Assembly (NCBI GenBank): GCA_009801015.1
Contig: VHZZ01000019.1
Location: forward strand, 81,809-145,808
Length of the DNA: 64,000 nt
Direction: 5' to 3'
Origin: Silene noctiflora
Lineage: Eukaryota > Streptophyta > Magnoliopsida > Caryophyllales > Caryophyllaceae
Shown: piece by piece, positions 11,479 to 24,450 of the stretch
Layout: every line of letters starts with the position of its first letter
Position numbering within the stretch: position 1 is the first letter of the stretch
Position numbers and translations under genes: made by a program
Notes under the pieces: model-generated
Seen by the model: the letters and a program-made list of their open reading frames with translations, nothing else
Database searches by the model: none
What the model was told of the DNA's origin: nothing

Positions 11479-14400
11479 ATGGTGTTAGGAAAGAAGAAGA
11501 AAAAAGGGATGACATTACAAGTAGACTACATTGTGAGTGTACTAGAGATCAAACCGTGGCCGCCTTCCGTAGCATTATGTTCTGTACAAACTGTATTAAT
11601 CCAATGGGAAAATGGGGAGCATAGTTCAGGATTCTTACCTCCTGGTGTCCCTTCCCTTAATGGTTTCGACGATGGAAAAATCGAGTTCAATGAGTTTTTT
11701 AAGCTGCCTGTCACCTTACATGGAAAAACTCAGGGTTTTCAGAAGAATAACTTGGATTTCAACCTGTATGAACCAAAGAAAGATAAGGCGATAAAGGGTC
11801 AACTGTTAGGAACTGCAAGTATAAATCTTGCAGAATTCGGGATTATTAAGGATGCGCAGACGATTACTGCTCCGATTACAATTAAGAAGGTAGCTAAAGA
11901 TGCTTATCCTGTTCTGTATGTACAAATACAGCCTTTTGATAATGATGGTATTGAGTCTGTTCTGAGAATGATGAGTGAGCATTGCGATGACGATGAGATT
12001 GCTTCTATTACTGATGATGATGAGTCGAGGACTCCGACTGGTTTTGCAGCCGGGAATGCGACTTTTAAGATGGATGAAATGCTCAGCTTTGTCAATGTAA
12101 GCAATGTAACTTTTAGTTTAATATATTAACCTCATGATTCTTCTGTTAATCGTCAGCATTGTGTTAGATGTAATGAATTTGCTGTAAATGTTGCATAAAA
12201 TACGACTGCTACATCACAATAGAAAGAAGCGGAAACAGTTTAGCCAATAATTTTGCTACAAAACTAAAAAAAAAAAAAAAACATGTGTCAGGAATTTGAA
12301 GTTATTGACCTGTATGATTTTAGGCGGGTATGAACTTGGATATAGTCGGCTCATCAGAGACGCAAGAAAACGTAATACACGATAGAATATCATCAGAAGG
12401 CAGGAAAAAAGAGAAGAAAGAACAGGCAGAAATTGGAGTGGATGAATGGAGCTCAGGGAGGAAAAGCTCGGAAAGAGAGAATGTATTCAGCAAATTCTCA
12501 GAAGTCGCAACGACCAGAAAACAAACAATTAGAAGTACTAGTAACCTGATATTTGGCAAGAAAGGGCTTGATTTACAAGGACTCGGTGATAAACTAAAGC
12601 ACATGAAATCAGCCAGGCATACTTGTTCGGATATTCTTGTTATATCCGCTCCTTTGACTGCTATGCAGTTATCCGACAGGTCAAGAGAAGAAACCGCTAT
12701 CAAAGAAGTGTTGGTTGATGTTAAAAGTCAGGAAAAAACAGAGAAAAAGGAAAAGAAAAATGTCACTAAACCTGATAGTAATACAAATAATAATACAGGT
12801 GAACTTGAGTCGAGAATAGAGATGCTTGAAGAAGAGTTGAGAGAAGCTGCTGCACTTGAGATCGGACTGTATTCAGTAGCTGCTGAGCATCTGAACTCGA
12901 AAAGGAAGGTTCATGCTTCGGCTAGGCGTCTTTCTCGGTTTTATCGCCATGTTTGTAAGACGGGATCACAGTCTAAGAGGGCTAGTTGTGCTACAAGTAT
13001 AACATCAGGACTGGTTTTGATTTCCAAGGCCTGTGGGAATGATGTTCCGAGGTATCAGCTTTATTAAATGACTTACATTTTCTCGATACAATGATGGAAT
13101 AAATCAAAACGGTTATTAAACCGTGCACTTCTTATATTGTGAAGTAGCAGTTGGTGGACAGAGATCTCCATGCAATTTTCATCACGGATTACCATTTTCT
13201 GTAATCCGTGATTGGCAGGAGTCTTATTTAGACAATCGGGTAAATTTTTTTCGCTGTTTTGATGGACAGGTTGACGTTCTGGCTATCAAATTCGATTATT
13301 CTGAGAGCCATGGTGAAGCAAATAATAGAAGAAATTCCAGCACCAGCTGAACTCGTAAGATCAGAGACTAAAGCTGGAAGAAAGAAATCGGAGAAGAAAT
13401 CTCCGATAAATGACATAGATATCTTGGGTGATTGGGAAGATCCCCAAACATTCATCATGGCATTAGAAAAGGTTGAAGCTTGGATCTTTTTCCGCATTGT
13501 CGAGGGATTATGGTGGCAGGTTCTGATAATTCTTCTGACTGAATGCTACTTCATCTATCAGTTCCGTCTGTTGTAATTTAAACATTGACGTTTCTGAATA
13601 CCGTTGTCTTTATGCAGAGTTTTATTCCTCATATGCAACCTACAAAGAAGAATAAAGGGAAGAGGCTAACAACAAGAAAAACTCAGAAATGGAAATTCGG
13701 TTTAGGCGATCAAGAGCAAGGGAATTTCTCCATAGAGCTTTGGAAAAAAGCATTCCAAGATGCCTGTGAGAAGCTATGTCCGATTCGAGCTGGTGGTCAT
13801 GACTGTGGTTGCTTGCCAATGTTATCTAGAATGGTATCTTTCTACCTTTTCTTTATTTGCATCGTTCAGTTTAGTCTTGATTCGAGTTGGGTAAAACCAC
13901 AATTCACGGATCCTGACAATGTTATCACTTAGCATTGACAGTTCCATGCTGACAGTTCATCTGAACATTACCGGAACATTGACATTCTGATGTGTGCTGT
14001 CATCATATCTAGGTGATGGAGCAACTGGCAGACAGACTTGATGTCGCAATGTTCAACGCAATTCTTCGGGATTTAGATGAAGGAATGCCGACAGACCCAA
14101 TGTCTGACCCCATCACTGAACTTAAAGTCCTTCCAATCCCAGCTGGGAAATCAAGTTTTGGCTCTGGTGCTCAGTTAAAGAATGCTGTAAGTACTTATCG
14201 CGATTCTATCCCTATCTATGCTTATTTTGAGGTAAAGCGGACTCACAACAATATTGATGATAATGAGTTCCGAACTCAGGCCATAAAATGTCTATGTTTT
14301 GTTTTCACGACTTTATCAGCTATGCTAACCGACTTCCATGCTGACAATCCTGGTTATATAACCAGGTTGGAAGTTGGTCTAAATGGCTTGGAGACTTCTT

Positions 14401-15296
14401 TGGTGCCGATGACGATCACGATGAATCTAATGATGAGTCAACCTTCAAGGCTTTCCATCTCCTTAGTGCTTTGGGCAATCTCATGATGCTTCCTCTTGGG
14501 ATGCTCTTAGATGCAACCACAAGAAAAGAGGTAACAAAATCACTCACAGTTTAAAACCCGAAAATGCTTTTTTTATCCGAAAAACATTATTTTGATATAC
14601 TGGATTGCTTAATTTTGAAGGTATGCCCTATACTTGGAGGACCTCTTGTCAAAAGGGTTTTCATAAACTTTGTACCAGATGATTTCTCTCCAAATCCCAT
14701 CTCACAGCAAGTCCTAGATGCTTTGGATTCTGAGGTTAGTCCTTGTATACTCGAACTATGTCTCGACAAACGGGTCATACTTCTTAGGCCATTTCCCGGC
14801 TAATACGGTCTTCCGATTGTGACTATTCAGGTCGTTAACATTTTATTTCATGTTGGTCATTTATTGGTTAAGCGGCCTTGAGCCTATTTCAGATCAGGTC
14901 AGTTTTTCCACAGGTGGCTGAAACTGACAATTTCCTGTCATTTTTTTTTGGTTTAATTCTCAGGATGGTCTCAAGGACTCAAACGATTGCATTGTAGGAT
15001 TCCCGTGTGTCGCAAGGCCCGTAGTATACTCACCGCTTCCAACAACATTGTTCGCAAGTTTGTTAGGAGACGTAAGTAGTAAAGCAAATAAGAAAAACGG
15101 ATCATCGTTGCTAAGAAAGTCACACAACAGTGACGATGAGCTAGATAAGCTGAGTGTTCCTCTAGCTACAATCAATGTTAAGAAACTCCGTATTTCGCCT
15201 TCCTCGTCGAAACCAAACTGGATGCCTAAAGGAAAGGGAGGTAGAGATGTCATGAGGTATCAACTCCTGCAGGAAGCATGGGCAAATGGAACCTGA
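11479..15296 (+). CDS. NT-C2 (EEIG1/EHBP1 N-terminal) domain protein of the At2g42320/At3g57780 type
   Basis: Exons are 11479-12096, 12324-13051, 13270-13519, 13618-13833, 14013-14186, 14366-14530, 14621-14734 and 14964-15296. All junctions keep frame and give about 864 residues. Residues 10-155 form an NT-C2 domain (VDYIVSVLEIKPWPPS, FQKNNLDFNLYEP, GTASINLAEFGI). These domains are membrane-associated and occur in plant organelle-movement and cytoskeleton-linked proteins. Then come an acidic, lysine-rich low-complexity part and a short coiled coil (ELESRIEMLEEELREAAALE). The conserved C-terminal half resembles DIL-like regions (ACGNDVPRLTFWLSNSIILR, WWQSFIPHMQP, CGCLPMLSRM). The end has SDDELDKL and WMPKGKGGRD, as in the Arabidopsis relatives, which are annotated as 'nucleolar gar2-like'. 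The biochemical function is unknown. It converges on the RING gene downstream. The ATG at 11479 is chosen because upstream codons lie in probable UTR. Confidence 0.9.
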
Positions 15297-16009
15297 TTTC
15301 TGTAAACGTAAATTCGCTCACAAGCTGCAGACACAGTAAGGGCGGGCTTAGCCAACCAGAAGGCATTGCATCCGAATTATCATCACCAGAATCCGTCACT
15401 AACCAAGAAAATTATGTAATCGTTGGTTTAATATGTAATTATAGACTAATTACAAGGAGGTGGATGCTCCCAAAGGGGAGCGACACTTCCTTGTGTATAA
15501 TTTTCTCAATCGTCGAGACATTTTTTTTCACTGCAATTCAGGGTTACAACTTACAACCAAAGATCACGAACGGTGAGTTGGTAACTACTCTGTTTGTTCA
15601 AAATATCTGAGATAAATTTTGAACAAACGTAAGTAAATGACTTGAAGTGACGGAATATTTATCATCAGCACTCAGAGTATCATACACCAGAACAGTTTAT
15701 TCCGAATTTATTTAAACAGTACACAATGCTGTAACTTTACATTTCCTTCCCCTGATTCTAAAAGGCAGGGTTTCATGTCAAGCATGCCTGTGCTTGGCTC
15801 CTACATTAAGTTACACTTGCCTTAACCGAGTCGTCAAGGACTACCCTTATTGCATATTTGCATGTCAGCTAATCTTCCATATCATGAAACTAAACTTCAG
15901 CCGAGCTTGTAACAGTAGCAGCAGAAGTTCGTCTTCCAAGGTCGCGAAAGGACGTGTTGAGTCGATGGTCGGCTTCTTTACTGATGTTTTGGCTTTTTTT
16001 TCATGATGA
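15297..16009. other. 3' flanks between two convergent genes
   Basis: These 713 bases hold the 3' UTR of the NT-C2 gene and, on the other strand, that of the RING gene. A short inverted repeat (gtttgttcaaaatatctga / aaattttgaacaaacg) lies at 15591-15629 and could form a hairpin near the 3' end. No further gene was seen. Confidence 0.5.
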
Positions 16010-18202
16010 TTATATCATGTAGTCGTATACGTAGATATTAGTATCTAGTGCGACTGGTGGAAGGCTATCAATGTACAAGTAAAAACGGGTTAAGTTCTCT
16101 CTGGCTATGGTGATTGAATCAACTACCTCGTAATTATTGGTTAAAACCCACAAGTCTTTTGAGCTAACTCGCTTTAGGCTTCCTCGGCAAAATGGGCAGG
16201 ACCGCGATCTTGAGTTCCTATCAAATAACAGATTAAGAAAATAATCTATGTCATGTACAATTACATTGAACATAATCCACAAAGATCACTTTGGCTGCAT
16301 ATCAGTACGACAAGCATATACGAGACCGTCTCATACAAGTTTCATAGGGCGGGTTGTGAACATACCAGTCGTGAAAGCAGCGGATGCACATAGAATGTCC
16401 ACAGGTGGGCAAGACCATCTTGGTGCCGAGTTCCATGCAAATCCCACACTCTTCATCCCTCTCTGTTTCCTTATCAAAGAGCTTTCTTTTCTCCTCCATT
16501 CTCTTCCGGTTCAGACTATCCGATATCCTGGTTTGTTTCTTACTTTCTTCGAGGTCAATTAAATTACCTTCTAGTTGCCTAAGCGACGGGTATATCACAG
16601 CTGAAAGCAAAGATTTTGCGCGTACTTCATTAACAATGTTGCTCATGATTAGAATGAATTAGCACTTAAGCAGTTGGAAATATACGGAGTATCAAGTAAT
16701 CGTACCATAGAAATCCCTTAAAGTCGCCTTCTTTTCTTGGGACGACATAGTTGGCATTCCATCAACGTATGCCTATCCAAACATATTCATTTCTCGATAA
16801 GATACCAACCACAGAACAAAAGACGATTATGCAAAAACAGGTAATTTCCTTTTTTCAATGACATACCTTATATAATAAAATCTGATGCAGACCCAAAAAA
16901 CTAGGGAGAGCATCCGTGCAACTACAGTCCATCCATTCTATCAAATACAGAAGGAAAGGCGCTAACGGACTGTACGACAGTCTCATCTGAACACTATCTC
17001 CACAGTAGTCTTTCGGAAGTGAAGCCGCCCTGAGAAATTCAGCTCAACTTTTTCATTAACAGAAGTCACAGAACAGATGGCAAATTACCAAATACATCCG
17101 TGCCTAGGATAAGGTAAACAAATAAGCGGTTTTCCAACGAATCGTGATGAAGATTGCATTAACCCCAACTCCGAGAGTAGACTAAGACTAATTAGTGAAT
17201 CATTTTGGTTTATTCCATCGTATTTTAAACCCAAAGAATAGCGAGTTTTTGGCTTCATTCAAAACGGAAATTAACCCAAACATTCACCATTTCCTCCTGA
17301 TTCATTCATACCAAAACTCATACATATAATAATTTATATTCAAAGATTTGATTAATTCAGTAGTCCAAATTCTAAATTCTGCAAATTCCTTAAGAATTAT
17401 AATTATAATTATATAATTATAATATAATTATAATTAATCATTTGCGTGTTACAAAGTCATATTTGTCCAAAAGCCAAAGAAAGCATCGAATATTCAACCT
17501 TATTTTTCAGCCTATCAATAACCGAAAAAGAACACAAATTATAAAATAAAACCGTCTTACAGTCTTCTAATTGAGAGCGGATTCCCTATCCCATACGGAA
17601 GAAATGCTTTTTCTTTTGACATTAACAAAATATCAAAACTTGATGCTTTTAAGAACCATGAACAAATAATAATTCTTCGTCCCAATCATTTATTTACATT
17701 TTTTATATTCTCGAGTATTTTAATCAAACGTAAACTGAGCTAAAATTAAGTAAACTTATAGTCCATCCGGTTCCAATCATTTGTTTAGCTTTTATATATC
17801 GACAATTTTAGTCAAAGGTAAACAAATGACGGGCATAATTTTACACAAGAACCCAACTTTATTATCAAAAGATATTAATAAAAGGTAAACAAATGACCGA
17901 GAAAATATATCGAGCTAAAATTCAGCAAAATTTTACAAAAGAACCAAACTTTACCAACAAAATATATTGGTGTACTCTACAAATTAACCAAAACAATAAT
18001 ATAAGCATAAAAATTCAACATTTATTCATAAATAATATATCCATAAATAAACTTAAAAACCCAAAAAACATTAAAAAAAATAAAAATAAAAAATAAAAAT
18101 TGAAGAACAACAAACTTACAAATTGTTGGCATGTTGTATATCAGCTTCAAGAGTTTTAATAGATTCTCTGTAACAAGATTTACTGGGTTGTTTTTGCCAC
18201 AT
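16010..18202 (-). CDS. AIRP2-like C3HC4 RING E3 ubiquitin ligase, tandem copy A
   Basis: Minus-strand exons, 5' to 3', are 18120-18202, 16867-17029, 16706-16772, 16366-16600 and 16010-16217. They join in frame to 251 residues (Arabidopsis AIRP2, At5g01520, is about 242). The N-terminal part ends in TLEADIQHANN, close to the family's LEADIQHANA. Exon 2 gives a hydrophobic, cysteine-containing segment (LAPFLLYLIEWMDCSC). Exons 4-5 form the RING (CGIC, CGHSMCIRC, CPFC), so the zinc ligands are complete. The C-terminus has DLWVLTN and FYLYIDSLP, as in the family. AIRP2 in Arabidopsis is a cytosolic E3 that promotes abscisic acid responses; the role here is inferred. Intron 1 is long (1.09 kb). 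Copy B lies 2.6 kb upstream in the same orientation. Confidence 0.9.
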
Positions 18203-18727
18203 ATGTACCTTTTTTTTTTTATTATTAAAATATTATATTATATATTTATATTCTTTATTATAATTAATTTTAATAAATTAATTAAATGGGATTTTTTTAG
18301 AGAGAGAAATATTTTTTTTTAGAGAGAGAAGGTAAATAATAATGGGTTTTTGTTGTAAGGGAAAAAAGCAAATTTATTTAAGTAGGAAATGGTGAGTTGT
18401 TGATTAAAGATAAGATTAAAAGAATTTAATTTAAATTAAATTAAATTAAATTAAATTAAATTAAAGCCACTTGCTTAGTAATCAAACAATCTTTTTATCT
18501 CCAAGGAAAGAAAAGGATGGCTTCTTATCATTTCTTTCTATATTTGTCTTAATTATTTTCTTTAAATAAAGATCGAAAATGGGTTCGTGTCATCGTGTTA
18601 TTTATGGTAATTCGGTATTTTGTAATATCAGATAAAGATAAAAAGTTTATCTTTATCTGAATTATTAACCTTATAAATCTAAATATTTAAATTTATAATT
18701 TTCCCATTTTATTTCATACAAACAAAA
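18203..18727. other. Upstream region of RING copy A with an (ATTAA)n microsatellite
   Basis: Very AT-rich. A pentanucleotide run of about eight ATTAA units lies near 18425-18466, and two copies of 'agagagagaa' occur near 18299-18330. This is the likely promoter of RING copy A on the minus strand. No gene. Confidence 0.55.
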
Positions 18728-19264
18728 CTAGTATAGATCCCGCGCACATTGCGCGACATATATAGGGTTTTTATTTATTAGAGTATTATTCAAATCGGTG
18801 CCTCATTAATATTTAATATTTCATTCCATTATATTTTAATATGGAAAAAAATTGAAAAATGGAAAATTAATCAAAGAAAATAGAGTAAAATTATGAAATG
18901 TGTATTTTGGCGAAAATACTCTTTTTACCATAAAACTACGGATTCATTTTTTAATTTTCTCCATTTTTTGTTGTCACGAACCTAACAGTAAGTATGTGTC
19001 AAATTATTTTCTAAATAATAATAATTGCATTATGACTAATTTAACAACTTATGGTTTATAGTTTAAGGGTTAATACCAATTTTATTTTACTATAATGAAA
19101 AAATCATAATTTTGAATTTAATTAAAATATTAGAGTATAATAATTGTAAGATTATATTTTAAGGAAAATATTATATTGTTTATTAAAGAAAGTTTCCTTA
19201 TTGAGCTAAATGCATTTTGGAGGAAAAATTAAGAAAAATTTTATTCTCTTAATAGTAAGGAGGA
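18728..19264 (-). mobile_element. Non-autonomous Helitron, copy 2
   Basis: On the minus strand it starts TCCTCCTTACTATTAAGAG, very like the classic Helitron 5' end, and finishes in CTAG. The flanks are A and T. A hairpin from 'gcgcacattgcgc' sits about ten bases inside CTAG. The interior shares long stretches with copies 3 and 4 (for example 'tttaccataaaacta' and 'gtatgtgtcaaattatt'). It has no Rep/helicase frame. Confidence 0.75.
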
Positions 19265-19854
19265 TGGCGAAAATGTGGAAATAACGAGTTATAAATAGTC
19301 AGATAAGTCGAAAAAAATAGATAAGTCTTCAGCTTGTGACGGATACTGTCCGTCACAAGAAAGAACCTACCAAAAATTGAACTAAAAGTTAGTCTAATCA
19401 CCAACTTGTGTCTTGTACTATTATCAAAATAGCTAATATACTTTTGGTTAGTTAATTACATATGCTTAGTTAATTAAACATCAATTAATGGAATTTTGGA
19501 AATTTATTAAATTTATTAAATTTATTAAATTAATGAAATGAAATGTCATATCAAATTCTATCATTTTCAAGAATCTTGATTTATTTGTTATGAGCAACTA
19601 TCAAACTTATATGCTAAAATGAACCAAACCATGGAGTACTTGATGGATGAAAATAGTGAAATATCGACCCGATACAGATAGATTTGATTCGGGTCATATT
19701 CCTAAATCCAAATTTGGTAGTTCAATTTGAGGTTTATATTTTTTTTCGCTCCCAAAAAAAAAATAAAAAATAAAAAAAAAATTTAAATACAATGGTTTTG
19801 GATTCAATATGGGTAGATTGTTATAAGTCTTATTTGTATTCCGATAATAGTATA
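19265..19854. other. Intergenic, short GACGG hairpin, no gene
   Basis: A perfect short inverted repeat, 'cttgtgacggatactgtccg' running on to 'tcacaag', lies at about 19334-19361. It matches the ends of the larger foldback family seen elsewhere in the window, so it is probably a solo end or a deletion derivative. The rest is AT-rich and featureless. Confidence 0.5.
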
Positions 19855-20364
19855 CTAGTATGGATCCCGTGCATGCATGCGCAGTATTTATAGATCTTTT
19901 AATTTATAATGTATTATCTATAGATTTTTAAATTGACATATTATTAATTTTTCATATTTTAATATGTTGATAAAAAAATTAAATGGAAAACGAATCAAAA
20001 GAATTGAGTAAAGTCATAAAATGTGTATTTTAATGAGGCTTTTTTTACCACAAAACTAATGATTTTAATTTATAAATTTTCTCAAATAATTGTACAAATT
20101 TTTTTTATCACGAAAACTTAATAATATCGGTTTATAATTTTTTATATGAATTACGAAACGAATAATATCAATTTCGCGTTTTCTTATACGAATTTTTAGA
20201 TTTATACCAGTTTTGCTTTATTTTATTTAAAATATTATAATTTAGTTAAAAAAATGATTATAATGATTAATGATTAAATATTACATCATAATAAAAAGAT
20301 AATAAACAGATTCGTTTTGAAGGGAAAACTATTAAGAATTTTTATTCTCTTAGTAGTAAGGGGA
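19855..20364 (-). mobile_element. Non-autonomous Helitron, copy 3
   Basis: Minus-strand 5' end TCCCCTTACTACTAAGAG, 3' end CTAG, inserted between A and T. The subterminal hairpin is built on 'gtgcatgcatgcgc'. The interior aligns by eye with copies 2 and 4. It lies 590 bp from copy 2, in the same orientation. Confidence 0.75.
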
Positions 20365-20817
20365 TTTGATTTGGGACTTATTTTTTCGACCCAGATGAGT
20401 TTCGGGTCTAGCTTAGAACCTTAGACATGTCGTCAACCCGAGTAAAAATGCTTTGATCATAAAAAAAGTCGTAAATCTAATACTGGTAAATATGATTTGG
20501 GTCGTATTTTTTTGACCCGATACAGGTAGATTTAATACTAATCTAATTGCTTTATTCGGACCAATTCAGCTTCATTAAGAAAATAACTGTCAACAGAATG
20601 CACCTAGTCTCAGAAATCTGTACTGTTCTAAGTACAGTTTCTGAACCATTAAAACAAAGGCAGGAAATCCCTGAAAAAGTCTTCTTTGAAGACTATTCTT
20701 GAATCATTTAATGGTAGAAAGTTAGAAACATCTCATATTTATTATAACAGTTGACATATTATAACAGTTGGAGCCGTATGCCCGTATTGGATACCCTAGA
20801 CGGTTTCAGATGATGAT
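20365..20817. other. 3' flank of RING copy B, no further gene
   Basis: Contains the probable 3' UTR of copy B. A short repeat, 'gacccgatacaggtagattt' (20515), also occurs near 19667 just upstream of Helitron 3. Nothing else is supported. Confidence 0.4.
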
Positions 20818-22440
20818 TCAGATTAAGTAGTCATAGTAGACCCAAAAAGAGGTTTCTTGATTGTCCTTAATGTTAGGAAGACTTTGAATGTAATGGTAAA
20901 ATCTTGAAACTTCTTCTTTTGAAACTGTCTCTGCATCTATGACTTCAGATTCATTAGTCAGAACCCATAAATCTTCTGATTTTACTCTTCTTAATCCTTT
21001 TCTGCAAAATGGGCATGATTCTGATCTTGTATTCCTGCAATTTACGCGGATTTTTGTTACAGACAGCGCCATCTCAAAATTTCCTTTTTGAACATTAGTA
21101 TGCTTTTCATTGATGGTTAGGGAATAAGAGAGTTATTTGTCATTTCAGGTCGTTTTTGGTTGATTTGGGTCGTTTTCAGGTCTGGTTGTTATAGGTCATA
21201 TCGGGTCAAGTTGTGTTTTAGGTTATTGTATGGGTAATAAATATCGGTTTGGTTGGTCTAACAATAAGACTGTCTTATACGAGATTTACCAAACAATTAG
21301 AAAGCGAAAAGAAAGCACAAATATACCAGTTGCGATAACAGTTGATGCACATTTCATGACAGCAACCAGGCAGGACCATCTTAGTGGTAGGCACCAAACA
21401 AATTCCACATTCGTCCTCTCTTTCTCGGCCTGGAGCAATTTGGCGCCTTCCATGCCCGTACAAGTTCTTTGTGTCCACCTTCAGTGTCGACATACAAGTA
21501 CCTTCTTGTTCCACCAAGTCACTGTGAAGTCTTTTTAGTGACGGAAGTATAATGCCTGCCAATTTCGCGTTTTTGAGAAATATACATTAGTCTTTTCTGT
21601 CATGTCTGTAAATGCATGCTTACCATAAAAATCTCTGATTGTTGCCTTGCTCCCTTCTGAAAACATGTTCAGTCTCTCATCATCTGTATATACCTGAAAA
21701 ACATCGATAATTTAGAAAGGCTCTTACCTATAGCGAGATAAGTGGGTTAGATATACACGGCTTTTATTCAGTGTTATAACTAATTAGAAGCATATGAGAC
21801 AGGTTTCAGAAAACCGATTTGGTGAGCCATTTTACTTTATTCCGGTATACTGTCTAAGTCATGCATTACTCCCTGAAAACTCTGAATGAAAATTCACTGT
21901 TACAGTCCTGTTTTACAAAGAACCGGTTTCCAAATGACCCATAATGAAAATTACGTCGAGAATAATAAGAACTGACCTCATAAATAAGAATGTGGAAGAG
22001 ATTGAAGTAAAATGGGAAGAAGCAAGAACAAGACCCATCAAAGCATTGAAGTAATAAGAACAACAATGGAGCAAATTGATTATACACCAACTTCATTTCC
22101 AAGGAACCTCCTCCTTTTGGTTTAGGAATTGCAGCTGCCCTGAAAATTTTCAAAAAGACGTAAATTTGATTAAAATACTTCTCACATATATTCAACAAAC
22201 CGTATGAAATATTAGACCAGAACTTTTTAAAAAATATATATATATATATATATGTTCATACGTTTGATTAAAATACTTCTCACATATATTGAACCAGAAA
22301 AACGCATGAAAATGAAATGAACGGATGGCGAGAGTATTAGACTAGACATACAATGCATTGGCATGTTGAATATCAGCTTCTAACAGCTTGAGTGAATCCT
22401 GGTAAGAAGAGCTTCCAAGGAGAAGTTGGTAGTGAACCAT
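20818..22440 (-). CDS. AIRP2-like C3HC4 RING E3 ubiquitin ligase, tandem copy B
   Basis: Minus-strand exons, 5' to 3', are 22352-22440, 21977-22139, 21624-21693, 21327-21555 and 20818-21034. They join in frame to 255 residues. This copy is the closer to Arabidopsis AIRP2: it opens MVHYQLLLGSSSYQDSLKLL, then EADIQHANAL. It continues with AAAIPKPKGG, MKLVYNQFAPLLFLLLQ and a RING with CGIC, CCHEMCINC and CPFC. The C-terminus reads KSEDLWVLTNESEVID, ending in YDYLI. Exon 2 is exactly 163 bp in both copies and all intron phases agree, so the pair arose by tandem duplication of a whole gene. Expected to act as a cytosolic E3 in abscisic acid signalling (inferred from the family). No defect is seen. 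Confidence 0.93.
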
Positions 22441-23239
22441 TTCCATTATTTTTCCAAAAGAAAATTATTTTATTTTAAACAATTAATACTTTTTGGGATG
22501 TTTTAACCTATAATTTTATGAATATAATAGCAATGTCAAAAGAACTACAAGGACTATATTTTGTTAGGAAAATCGATAATATAAAGAGGTGAAATAATTT
22601 GAACTTATGTTCTCGTTCTGATATATTTTGTTTTATATACTAAGTAATAATACAATAAAATAGGTTCGTTGTATGCGAGCAAGGACTTATTTGAATCACA
22701 TCATATAGTGAGAAACCGTCCTTTTATTTAACTTATTTGTTTGTTTTAAAGACCTTTTTTATATTAATGAGTTCTGTTATGCAATATTAAATAAAATTGT
22801 CAAAGAGTGACAACCGGTAAGAACTGTATAATATAAAGAGGTGGAATGATTTGAACTTACGATTTAATACCATAAAATTGGTTTGTTCTATGCCTTCAAT
22901 GATTTATTTGAATTAGACTTCTTATGATTAGAAATCGTTTTTTATTGGTTATACTCATATATTATTATTATTATTATTATTTATTTTATTTTTAAAAAAA
23001 AAACGCAACTTTTATTGAGAAATCAAAACAAAGTTTACATGAAATTGGTGGGCATCTGAGACATTATCTGGGCATAATGAGTGTCAAAAAACACAACTTT
23101 TATTATTATTATTATTATTATTATTTTATTTTTATTTATTATTTATTATTATTATTTTATTTTTTATTATTATTTTTTTTTATAAAAAGGGATGCGCGCA
23201 GCTATCATAAATAAAGAAATTATTTATTATTTATTTTTC

Positions 23240-23272
<33 letters not shown>

Positions 23273-23589
23273 AAATGAGTGTCTGTTTATAAGACGATTA
23301 TGCATAATGAGTAAGTCTTAATTTTAGGAATTTTTTTAATAATTATTAAAGAAAATAAAATAAAGAAATTTGTATTTTATAAGTTGGAGAATGTGCCTTT
23401 TGAATTTTGATTAAAGTGCCTTACTATAATTTATGACCTTAATTAATTAATGTTTACCTTTTAATGTTTAGGAAGTTGTTCCTATTAGGGGAGGTTCTAT
23501 TCTTGGCACTAGTATTTAGTATAGTTGTTGTTGGTTGGTGACCCTTCTTTTTTGGTTAGCCTACAACAACTTGGGAATTAATAATACAC
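22441..23589. repeat. Promoter side of RING copy B and (TTA)n microsatellite-rich DNA
   Basis: Runs of TTA/TAA occur near 22962-22988, 23101-23130 and 23236-23270, with related A/T-rich runs between. Two similar blocks, near 22555-22730 and 22825-22950, carry 'aatataaagaggtg(a/g)aat(a/g)atttgaactta' and look like a diverged local duplication. No gene. Confidence 0.55.
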
Positions 23590-23790
23590 AAATTTTGATT
23601 TAAGACGGCAACTATCCGTCTTAACCTTAAGACGGATAGTTGTCTCTCACACAAATGCAAGTGGGGAGGCAAGTGGAAGGAAAATGGATATACCCACTTG
23701 CCTCCCACTTGCATTTGTGTGAGAGGGTCATTATCCGTCTTAAGGTTAAGACTGATAGTGGTTGTCTTAAGCAAGACGGACTGTTAATAA
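23590..23790. mobile_element. GACGG foldback MITE, copy 1
   Basis: The long inverted arms carry 'acggatagttgtctctcaca' and 'caaatgcaagtgg...gaggcaagtgg'. Their reverse complements lie in the right half, around a small central loop near 23680. Related copies are listed at 33855, 34183, 35225, 36427, 61632 and 61845. Noncoding. Confidence 0.65.
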
Positions 23791-23899
23791 TATGAGAGTA
23801 TTTGGTAGCATCTCTATTCATTATTGATGGGACTTGTGTTTAGTAGCGGATTGAGAAAAATTTCTTTGTGAGTTTCTCTAGATGGTATAATATTTATTT

Positions 23900-24450
23900 G
23901 GGATATTATATGGTGTACTCCCGAGTTTTTCAGTTTTCTATGTTGTACACCTACATTTTTAAAATTCTATGGTATACCCCTAAACTCTATATATTAATCT
24001 ATACAATGACCTTATTCATTGTCTTTGCTAGCTTAATATCTTAATTGATCTATTAAATCGTCTATTTATCATTCCAATTACTCGACAACCTACACATTTA
24101 CTTAGTAATTCGCCGAATTATCATTAACCCACCAAATAGTATATGAATTTAACTCAAATTTATCAAATCGCCATTATCATTTTTCATGCTTCATAACGGA
24201 GGTTTTTAATAGTTGTTTGTGCTTATTAAAGTGATTTGTGATGTTTCTCGTATAAGATGGTGATACAACATTAATAAGTCAAAATAAAGGTCAGATTACG
24301 GTTGTTTTATAATGATAAAGTTAATGGAGATTTTAAGGTGGTCATGATAGAGAATAAGTAAGAAGTTTAGGGGTACACCATGCAATTTCAAAAATGTAGG
24401 GGTACAACATAAAAAACCGAAAAACACAGGAGTACACCGTAGAATACCCC
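23900..24450. mobile_element. Mutator-like MITE with 9 bp target duplication
   Basis: The terminal inverted repeats are about 90 bp. The left reads GGGATATTATATGGTGTACT; the right, on the reverse strand, reads GGGGTATTCTACGGTGTACT. The arms continue through 'tgttgtac(a/c)cctacattttt' and 'acccctaaact'. A perfect 9 bp direct duplication, TATTTATTT, flanks it (23891-23899 and 24451-24459). Long arms and a 9 bp duplication are typical of Mutator-like elements. There is no transposase frame. Confidence 0.8.

Noticed and set aside
16010-18202. RING copy A as a pseudogene
   Set aside because: At first exon 2 seemed missing, but it was found at 16867-17029. All five exons join in frame and the zinc ligands are complete.
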